A stretch of DNA of 64,000 bases from a virus: positions 1 through 64,000 of IMG/VR virus record IMGVR_UViG_3300035661_000053, one strand, 5' to 3'. Within the stretch, counting starts at the first letter, position 1. Each line of letters begins with the position of its first letter. Below the pieces are notes generated by a model. That model saw only the letters and a list, made by a program, of their open reading frames with translations. It made no database searches and was not told the origin of the DNA. Positions 57,500-64,000 of the stretch are shown here, one piece after another. Made by a program: the position numbers and the translations under genes.

Positions 57500-58342
57500 T
57501 TAGTTTATTGGTGGCGTACTTGATACATCAGGTGGCTTTATCATCGGGGTAGGGGGTGGAGCAGTCGCAGCACCATTTCCTTTTATTTCCACTGGTGAAG
57601 TATTAACTGGATGATGAACCGGTCGTTTCGTGGGTGCGGTTTTTGTTGAGTCAACCTGCATTGCTTGTGGTACGGGTATTTTTTTTGTTTTTACTGGCAT
57701 TGTTGGTGTTCCTTGTAATGGTATTTGACAACCGAGCAATCGCTGAATATTTGTTATATCTGTTTCTGTTTTACGCGTCTGTTTTGTATTGTCATAGATT
57801 GTACAGTGTAATATAGCATTATTTGACAACGATTGCACTACTCTCCAATAATGTCTTGGAAGGAGAATTCGTATGTCACTATAATAATATGTAAGGATGC
57901 AATCTTGGTAGCTTATTCCAGCAATGATCCATAAACTATCAGATTGACTTTCTTGCCGATTTAGAGATTCATCAAGTTTCCATATTATTCGGTTAAGGTT
58001 TGGTGTTAGAGGCACCGCATCGTAGTATTTAAAAGTGCTATTCGTTAAAGCGCATGAGTCTGCAAAATCCTGAATGCCTGCTAAATGACCCCTATCATAG
58101 CCGAGGATTGCGCGGTTTATATTTGCTGCGATGTAAGTATTCGTGTCTACTTGAAAGCCCATAGTATCACGGTTACATGAGTCGCTCGCGTGCCAAAGCT
58201 TGAAGGTTACGAAAACTGGAATTTGGTATTTCCTGTTGTAATAGGATTTGTAGCTGCCCCGGTCGATCACCGTATCATAGGGTGCTTGCGCGAATGCGCT
58301 GAACAGCAAGAGGATTGAGAAAATGAATGTTTGGAGTTTCAT
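57500..58342 (-). CDS. Exported DNA/RNA non-specific endonuclease (NUC1 family)
   Basis: A signal peptide (residues 1-20, FIFSILLLFSAFAQA) precedes the nuclease domain. The catalytic motif is GYDRGHLAGIQDF (DRGH at 83-86), followed by the metal-binding Asn in DAVPLTPNLNRIIWK. From about residue 210 the protein is a Pro/Thr/Lys-rich tail, probably disordered. Enzymes of this family degrade DNA and RNA outside the cytoplasm. In a phage this could destroy incoming DNA of competitors or digest extracellular nucleic acid after lysis. Confidence 0.85.
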   Translation of the reverse strand: MKLQTFIFSILLLFSAFAQAPYDTVIDRGSYKSYYNRKYQIPVFVTFKLWHASDSCNRDTMGFQVDTNTYIAANINRAILGYDRGHLAGIQDFADSCALTNSTFKYYDAVPLTPNLNRIIWKLDESLNRQESQSDSLWIIAGISYQDCILTYYYSDIRILLPRHYWRVVQSLSNNAILHCTIYDNTKQTRKTETDITNIQRLLGCQIPLQGTPTMPVKTKKIPVPQAMQVDSTKTAPTKRPVHHPVNTSPVEIKGNGAATAPPPTPMIKPPDVSSTPPIN

Positions 58343-58385
58343 AGAGTTTCCTTTTATTTATTGAATAAGCTCATTAGAACCAAAA

Positions 58386-58592
58386 TTAAAGATCAAGAAT
58401 TTTCGTGGATACAAACAAGGCATCAAATTTTTCCCGGGTGACAGGTATTTTATCGAGGGTGGAAAAAGTAAGAATGCCTGTCTTCGAAGTAACCTTGTTA
58501 TCATAATGAACAAAAGAGTTTTTAGTTATTGCAAAATAACCTTTTCTTTCGCGCATAACAACAGGATTTTCGTGGAAAGCAACGTTTTTCAT
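58386..58592 (-). CDS. Small hypothetical protein (68 aa)
   Basis: Starts MKNVAFHENPVVMRERKGYF and shows a beta-type pattern (FAITKNSFVHYD, GILTFSTLDKIPVT). It lies upstream of the exported nuclease. Unrecognised. The more distal ATG at 58655 is unlikely. Confidence 0.5.
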   Translation of the reverse strand: MKNVAFHENPVVMRERKGYFAITKNSFVHYDNKVTSKTGILTFSTLDKIPVTREKFDALFVSTKILDL

Positions 58593-58676
58593 AATTGATC
58601 CTAAACATTTTAGTATCGTTTTTTGAATACTTCTGGATTGAAAAAGATTTGGCATTTTATTTCTTCTTCAATTTTA

Positions 58677-58853
58677 CTAATAGCATCCCGGTGCGCACGT
58701 TTTAACTACAGCACCGTTTTCTTTTTTCTTTTGCTCAAAAGAAGGCGAATCGAGTTTTTCACCGCTATCAAGATGAATAGGCGTGATAGCCTGAAACTCA
58801 AAGTAGACAATTTTCTTTTCATTTCTGCCATATTGCAATTGAGTTTGCTTCAT
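58677..58853 (-). CDS. Small hypothetical protein (58 aa)
   Basis: The 58 residues begin MKQTQLQYGRNEKKIVYFEF, pass through ITPIHLDSGEKL and end with CAPGCY. The beta-like start and the two C-terminal cysteines are its only notable traits. Not reported by a 60-codon cut-off, but the frame is clean from ATG to TAG. Confidence 0.55.
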   Translation of the reverse strand: MKQTQLQYGRNEKKIVYFEFQAITPIHLDSGEKLDSPSFEQKKKENGAVVKTCAPGCY

Positions 58854-58884
58854 TTTTAATCATCTGCCTTAATGAAAATGTTGC

Positions 58885-58965
58885 TTAATAATCTGCCGTT
58901 CTTTCTCTTTTAATAAACGTGCAACTTACGAAATCTATTTTTGTAGCAGTTTCATTTTTATTCAT
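58885..58965 (-). CDS. Possible very small peptide (26 aa)
   Basis: An ATG inside the last codons of the methyltransferase gene opens a 26-residue frame (MNKNETATKIDFVSCTFIKR ...). The coupled start is the only support; it may be noise. Confidence 0.25.
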   Translation of the reverse strand: MNKNETATKIDFVSCTFIKRERTADY

Positions 58966-59806
58966 TATCATCTCCGTCCATAAATGATAATGTGTCATTA
59001 TTATTCACGGGTAAATAATTAGTCCAAAGAGCTTCTCTTTTTTCTGCTTTTGAAGAATTTATCTTTTTTAATGGACCAAACGAGACATTCCAGTCTCCGT
59101 ATAGCTCCGACATTAAGTCACACTCATAACCAGAAACAGCAACCTTTCCTTTAGCTGAATGCAAAGCTTTTGATAACTCTTTATGGTCGGGATTCTTCAT
59201 TTCATATTTATAAGCATTTGAATCTGATCTTGATTCGTGAGGGTATGGTGGGTCGCAATAAAAAAGAGTATCCGGGCTATCAAATCTTTCTATAACTTCG
59301 AGCGCGGGTCTATGTTCGATTTGAACTCTTAGTAATCTTTGTGAAATTTCTGATAAACCCTCAACACTTCCAAGCCATCTAGAAACAGCACCCGCCATTC
59401 CCGCTCTACTAGTCAAAAGACAGTGCGCCCATCGACCACCACTTGCCTTTTGAGCGAGTCCGGTTCTGACCTGTCTGGCTCTAATAAAAAATCGTCTAGC
59501 CCTCTCCATTTCGCTTATATCAGCATCTATCGTTGAGGAAAGTTCAAATTCTTCTCTAGAAAAAGGAGTCAGTCCAATTTTTTCTATTAATTCATCCTTA
59601 TGGTCACGCAACACTTCAAAAAAATTTGTTATGTCGCTGTCTAGATCATTAAAGGTTTCAATCGGGGAGGGCATTCTATTTAAAATAACAGCGGCTGAAC
59701 CACCAAATGGTTCACAATAGTGGAGTGTTTTTGGTAATAATGGTAATAGCCACTCCAAATGACTGAATTTGCCACCGTACCAACCAAAAGCTATTTTTTT
59801 TGTCAT
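58958..59806 (-). CDS. D12-class N6-adenine DNA methyltransferase (Dam-like, 282 aa)
   Basis: SAM-binding motif I is HYCEPFGGSAAVILN (residues 30-43) and the catalytic motif IV is LFYCDPPYPHES (DPPY at 185-188). The N-terminal FGWYGGKFSH and DLDSDITNFFEVLRDH complete the D12 pattern. The target is probably a short adenine-containing site, GATC being the most common for this class but not established here. It can protect phage DNA from restriction. It lies 128 bp downstream of the Type III Res gene. Confidence 0.88.
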   Translation of the reverse strand: MTKKIAFGWYGGKFSHLEWLLPLLPKTLHYCEPFGGSAAVILNRMPSPIETFNDLDSDITNFFEVLRDHKDELIEKIGLTPFSREEFELSSTIDADISEMERARRFFIRARQVRTGLAQKASGGRWAHCLLTSRAGMAGAVSRWLGSVEGLSEISQRLLRVQIEHRPALEVIERFDSPDTLFYCDPPYPHESRSDSNAYKYEMKNPDHKELSKALHSAKGKVAVSGYECDLMSELYGDWNVSFGPLKKINSSKAEKREALWTNYLPVNNNDTLSFMDGDDNE

Positions 59807-59933
59807 AAAACTCCTAAAATTAAATACAAATACAACCTTTTAAGAAAAATAAGTTAAAAACAAGAATATTTGACAGTTTTTTATCATGTATAAAATGAAT
59901 TTACAAGGGACAGAAAACAGTACCATTGGTTAA

Positions 59934-62522
59934 TCAAAAAACTCGATTGTCCATTTTCGAATATATGGTACTACCAATCAGAGTGGTCGCCTTTTCGCTA
60001 TTGATGAGTCTTGATACCTCCCTTATAAAACTCTCTGGATTTATCCTGAAATTCGCGAACGTTGATTTTTTTATTCCCTGCAAAATCTTCACAACTGTTT
60101 TGCGGGTTAAATTGGTTTCCTTGACAATTTTGGTGATAAGATCATATTTAAGAGCACCCAGTAAAGACCCCGTTCTTTTGACAACGTTTTTCTTTTTCGT
60201 CATGCTTTCGCCTGATTTTAGACTGGATTCATCAATCTGATCTTTTTGTTCTCCTTCTGTAATTATTACAAGAGCCTCTTTCACTTCTAATTTGGTATCA
60301 AGCGCGTTAATAACCTTTTCAATCAGTTCTTCGCTATTAAAATCAACCTCATAAATTGTTTTTGCTTCAATCCTGTTCCATAAGTCTTGGGATTCCTTCT
60401 TCACGAAGTTAGAGTTAGCTTGTAATGCCACTTCATTAATGTTGTTTTCTTTCTCGTTATCAGCAGCCTTAAAATTAGCCGTGGTATAAATACTTTGTAT
60501 TAAGTCAATTACTGCCTCTTTGAAGTCCATTAATTCTTCAGGAAGTTCGACTCTATCCACTTCAACGTCTTCAATAAATTGGTCAGTAATTTTGTATTCT
60601 TTATCCACGTACCCCTTTATCCTGAAGGTAAGAATCAAATCCATTGCCTTCTGATTGTCAAATACAAGTTTTTTTCCTTCCCTATTCTTCAGAATATGAC
60701 CAACCAATATACCTGTGGTTAATTTAGTGGGTCTCTCGGAAAGAGATTCCACAATTTCCTTTTGCAGATCACGGGCGAAACTATCATAAGACTCACTGGC
60801 AATAACGGTAAGCGTGTTAAAATTGAAAAATTCGTGCCCTAATACAGAATAATCCATTCGTTCCCCGGTATTATTGACACAAATTCGCAAGCCCCTGCCT
60901 ATTTCCTGCCTCTTACTAATCGTGGACTGGCTATGCTTAAGTGTGCAAATTTGGAATATATTCGGGTTGTCCCAGCCCTCCCGAAGAGCAGAATGAGAAA
61001 AGATAAATCTTGTTGGCTCACCCAAGCTTAACAACCGCTCTTTGTTCTTCATTATCAGTTCGTAGGCGCCCCCATCGTCACTTCCACCTTCGGTTTTCTT
61101 TTCGGTAGAGTCAATAAATTGTCCTTTTTTATCAATTGAGAAATATCCCTCGTGTATTTCTTCTACAGAATGAAGATTCAGGTAATCATTATAATCTTTT
61201 TCAAACGGGCTTTGCTCTTGTATCGCCTTTCTGTATTCATCTTCAAATATCAACGCGTATTCACCCTTTAACGGGTTGTTATTATCATCATAGGCCCGGT
61301 ATTTGGCTACTTCATCAATGAAGAATAATGACAATACCTTAATCCCCTTCCGGTAGAGCATTCTTTCTTTTTCGATATGAGATTTTATCGTTTCCCGTAT
61401 CTGGATTCTTCTCACGTGTTCCTCGTCAACATCTCCAATGGTTTGCCCTGCATGAATTTCAACCCCGTTGGTAAACACGACCCTGTTTTTCAGCCCATTA
61501 ATTTCTCTAACAATAAAACCCTTGTATTGAGCTAATTTACCAGAGTGCTGATATAAGTCATCCTTTTCCGAAATATGCTTAATTACTTTTTTTATCCCAG
61601 TTTTTTGATTAACCTCCATTTCAATGAATGCGGTTGGATAATGCTTTGAACTTATTTGTACCCGATCCAGAAACAGATAACTGTTTGTGCCACTATTCCT
61701 TATGACTTCAATCCCTTTTACGTTTATCCTTTTCACAAGTTTCTGATTATACGCGTCAATTGCATCGAGGCGGTAAATTTTATTGTAATCTCTTTTATGT
61801 GTAGCGGAATAGCGAAGATTAAAGAGCGGGTTAAATTCATGAAGAAGCGATTCCGCTTTGTCTCCAAAGCGCTGTGGCTCATCAATAATAAGTATCGGGC
61901 GAGCCCTTTTGATTATATCTATCGGTTTTTCAGACTGAATACTATCTAACTTTTGATAGATTTTCCGAGATTCTTTGCTTTTCGTGGCAAATGCCTGGTA
62001 ATTCATTATAATTACTTCTATGTTAGAAGTATTAGCAAAGTTCTTGATATTCACCAGGTTGGATTTGTTCCGCGCGTTGTAAATAGTAAAGCGAATCTTT
62101 TTCCCGTAAATTTCCTGAAAATGATCGGCTGTAATTTCCAGAGACTTATGAACGCCCTCTCGAATTGCAATAGAAGGAACCATTATGATGAATTTACTCC
62201 ATCCGTAATGAGCATTTAATTCATACATGGTTTTGGTGTAGACATAAGTTTTACCCGTCCCGGTCTCCATTTCAATGGTGAAGTTCATCCCCTCTAATGC
62301 CTTATTGACCTTTAACCCCTGATCCTTCTGAACCTCCCGAATGTTTTTAAGTAGTTCCTCGGGGGTTAGATTCAGTTTTTTATTTGAAAATATTTCATCG
62401 CCGAATAACCCGTGTCTTCTGACAAGTTCTTCGCGTTTCCCTTTGGACTGACCAATGAAACAGTTAACTACTGCCATTGTTGCATCAAACTGATATTGTT
62501 GCTGCTTGAATTTTAATTTCAT
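59934..62522 (-). CDS. Type III restriction enzyme Res subunit, C-terminal nuclease missing
   Basis: An SF2 translocase with Walker A IEMETGTGKTYVY (GTGKT at 88-92), motif II ILIIDEPQRFG (214-217), FSHSALREGWDNPNIFQ and motif VI QEIGRGLRICVN. The N-terminus MKLKFKQQQYQFDA is a normal Res start. Type III Res proteins usually run to about 950-1,000 residues and end in a PD-(D/E)XK nuclease; this one has 862 residues and stops (SKMDNRVF) just after the helical FIREVSRLINSEKAT region. No nuclease frame continues in the 128 bp behind it. It starts 1 bp after the mod stop. Confidence 0.85.
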   Translation of the reverse strand: MKLKFKQQQYQFDATMAVVNCFIGQSKGKREELVRRHGLFGDEIFSNKKLNLTPEELLKNIREVQKDQGLKVNKALEGMNFTIEMETGTGKTYVYTKTMYELNAHYGWSKFIIMVPSIAIREGVHKSLEITADHFQEIYGKKIRFTIYNARNKSNLVNIKNFANTSNIEVIIMNYQAFATKSKESRKIYQKLDSIQSEKPIDIIKRARPILIIDEPQRFGDKAESLLHEFNPLFNLRYSATHKRDYNKIYRLDAIDAYNQKLVKRINVKGIEVIRNSGTNSYLFLDRVQISSKHYPTAFIEMEVNQKTGIKKVIKHISEKDDLYQHSGKLAQYKGFIVREINGLKNRVVFTNGVEIHAGQTIGDVDEEHVRRIQIRETIKSHIEKERMLYRKGIKVLSLFFIDEVAKYRAYDDNNNPLKGEYALIFEDEYRKAIQEQSPFEKDYNDYLNLHSVEEIHEGYFSIDKKGQFIDSTEKKTEGGSDDGGAYELIMKNKERLLSLGEPTRFIFSHSALREGWDNPNIFQICTLKHSQSTISKRQEIGRGLRICVNNTGERMDYSVLGHEFFNFNTLTVIASESYDSFARDLQKEIVESLSERPTKLTTGILVGHILKNREGKKLVFDNQKAMDLILTFRIKGYVDKEYKITDQFIEDVEVDRVELPEELMDFKEAVIDLIQSIYTTANFKAADNEKENNINEVALQANSNFVKKESQDLWNRIEAKTIYEVDFNSEELIEKVINALDTKLEVKEALVIITEGEQKDQIDESSLKSGESMTKKKNVVKRTGSLLGALKYDLITKIVKETNLTRKTVVKILQGIKKSTFANFRINPESFIREVSRLINSEKATTLIGSTIYSKMDNRVF

Positions 62523-62523
62523 T

Positions 62524-64000
62524 CTATATCACCATAATGACTGTTTCCGGAGAAAGTCTTTTGAAGCGTTTTTCTACATTAATTTTATCCTTGTCATACG
62601 CAAAACACGCGTCCTTAAAGACCATTTTGGAAGGTTTCATATCAGCAATCACGTTCACTATACTAAAATTAATGTTGTCATCAAAACACGCTACAAGAGC
62701 GTTTTCCTGAACGACAAGCACACTATTTCCAAGAATTTCACGCTTATCGATCGATAAAGATAATTCCAGACCAAGATCAAGCATCACCTGGGTAAGTAAA
62801 TCTTCCGGTGTTCTGTCTTCCTTAATATTGCTCTCGAATGCCGATAGTTGTTCTTGTGTTATATCCATCGGGTGATAAAAAGCATCCTTCATGTTGCTTG
62901 AATCAGTCTTGTATACTCGGAACCCAATATCGAGATTTTTAATGTGCTCAATTTTTAATTCGAGTTCTGACTTCTTTTCCCTCAGTTCTTCGCTCCCAGC
63001 TAAGGTTTTGTATTTTAATTCACGATTGATTTTCGTGAGTTCGATTTCACGCTCTTTCAAGTATTCATCTTTTATTCTCCTCCCCGCGCGTCGAATTCTT
63101 TCTTTGCCTATCTCTGATACATTTGTTGGTTTTCCCAGAGAATTTAGAAATTTAATGCTGGCTAATATTCTCTTCTTCTCGTTCGCATCCCTCGCCTTTT
63201 TTTCGTCAAGTTCTTCCTGTAGTTGCACTAAAATATATTTCAACTTTGAATGATTCTCAATATTGAACTGATAAACCGCCTCCGCGGTCGTTGCTGATCC
63301 GGCAAAGAAATCAAGAACTATATCATTTTGTTTGCAAACAAAATTTATCAAGTATTTTATTAAGCTAACTGGTTTTGGGTAATCAAAATAATATCCACCA
63401 AGCAGCTCAATTAACTCACTTGATGCATTTTCATTAGTGCCCACACCATTCTCTTTCTTATTTATAAGAGGAGATGTGTATTTTTCCTTGATATAATTCG
63501 TTGGTCGCTTATACCCTTCTTCATCTCTAATAAATCTAATTGATAGTTTTTCGGATTTTATTAAAAATTTTGTTCCTTTCTGTATCTCGGCATTAAGGAA
63601 ATCCTGTGTCCACTTAAACTCACCCTCTAAAATAAAATCGCTCTTTGAATAGCCGTCATGAATAATAATGTCCTCGCTCAATGTTACTCTATCATACAGC
63701 CCGGCTGCTAATTTCCCATTAGGAAATTTATCTTTTCTAAAATAAACTGATTCTTTTGGAAATTTCAGAGCAACAACTGAATTCCCAGAATTTAATAGTG
63801 GCTGGTCTCCTCCATCCAATAATTCTCCGTTATATTTTTGGGAATTTTTATATTTTTCATAACACAGTATGTATTCATTTGTCTTTCTTGATTTAGTTGA
63901 AAGTGCGGGTGGAGTTGAGGTCTTAACCCAAGAGAATATTTCGACAAAATTTTCCTCCCCGAATGTTTCGTCAAGAATTGCTTTTAAATTTTTAAGCTCT
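62524..64000 (-). CDS. Type III DNA methyltransferase Mod, 5' end beyond window
   Basis: About 491 C-terminal residues are visible; the frame is open to the window edge with no ATG needed inside. The segments EENFVEIFSWVKTSTPPAL, LDGGDQPLLNSGN and FPKESVYF are standard Mod text. SAM motif I is DIVLDFFAGSATTAEAV, which in beta-class enzymes follows the DPPY motif that should lie just outside. A long coiled coil (residues encoded near 63000) and C-terminal PEDLLTQVMLDLGLELSL complete the family pattern. With Res it forms a Type III restriction-modification operon; Mod alone methylates adenine and fixes sequence specificity. Confidence 0.85.
   Translation of the reverse strand, partial: ELKNLKAILDETFGEENFVEIFSWVKTSTPPALSTKSRKTNEYILCYEKYKNSQKYNGELLDGGDQPLLNSGNSVVALKFPKESVYFRKDKFPNGKLAAGLYDRVTLSEDIIIHDGYSKSDFILEGEFKWTQDFLNAEIQKGTKFLIKSEKLSIRFIRDEEGYKRPTNYIKEKYTSPLINKKENGVGTNENASSELIELLGGYYFDYPKPVSLIKYLINFVCKQNDIVLDFFAGSATTAEAVYQFNIENHSKLKYILVQLQEELDEKKARDANEKKRILASIKFLNSLGKPTNVSEIGKERIRRAGRRIKDEYLKEREIELTKINRELKYKTLAGSEELREKKSELELKIEHIKNLDIGFRVYKTDSSNMKDAFYHPMDITQEQLSAFESNIKEDRTPEDLLTQVMLDLGLELSLSIDKREILGNSVLVVQENALVACFDDNINFSIVNVIADMKPSKMVFKDACFAYDKDKINVEKRFKRLSPETVIMVI

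Noticed and set aside
63792-63974. Apparent frameshift in mod, suggested by a 60-codon frame next to a frame starting at 63819
   Set aside because: Translating the third frame shows that Mod text (ENFVEIFSWVKTSTPPAL ... LDGGDQPLL) runs continuously from the window edge; 63819 is only an internal TTG codon.

Overview
The window reads as most of the genome of a tailed phage (siphovirus-like: one tail-tube family, a 1,886-residue tape measure, no sheath or baseplate wedges seen) infecting a Bacteroidota host. The host inference rests on promoter-like sites of the type TTTG - about 19 nt - TAnnTTTG, the sigma-factor signature of that phylum, best seen at 47917-47947. Every gene I can support lies on the minus strand, so transcription runs from high to low coordinates. 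No integrase, transposase, tRNA or rRNA was recognised.

Layout in transcription order (right to left): 64000-58958, a Type III restriction-modification pair (Mod running off the window edge; Res apparently lacking its nuclease domain) and a D12-class adenine methyltransferase; 58853-55557, small proteins, an exported DNA/RNA nuclease, a winged-helix protein and three strong hairpins; 55541-48001, the head module (large terminase, portal, scaffold, N4-gp56-type major capsid protein, a GC-rich structured block, connector-like genes); 47947-29902, replication, recombination and nucleotide genes (RusA, DnaC-like loader, DnaB-like helicase, primase, family A polymerase, SF2 helicase, ssDNA-binding protein, RecA/UvsX-like recombinase, MazG-like protein, ligase, Cas4-like nuclease); 29856-20266, a SpoVS-like protein and a 7-deazaguanine DNA-modification block (QueD, FolE, QueE, a QueC-like second PP-loop enzyme, QueC, DpdA-type transglycosylase, two glycosyltransferases, HNH protein); 20205-7328, the tail module (connectors, two paralogous tail-tube proteins plus a stand-alone third C-terminal domain, tail chaperones joined by a predicted -1 frameshift, tape measure, tail-tip protein); 7277-2980, a lysis cassette (overlapping spanin-like pair, membrane proteins, a receiver-PAS-PAS signalling protein, holin-like protein, N-acetylmuramidase); 2606-199, four accessory genes; 127-1, a tandem array of 30-bp hairpin repeats at the window edge.

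The two most interesting systems are: (1) the tightly overlapping operon 25931-20266, in which DpdA, QueC, a second QueC-like PP-loop enzyme and two different glycosyltransferases sit together, suggesting a hypermodified, possibly glycosylated, 7-deazaguanine in phage DNA; and (2) a phage-encoded response-regulator/PAS/PAS protein inside the lysis cassette, suggesting sensory control of lysis. All functional statements come from reading motifs by eye; no database search was run.
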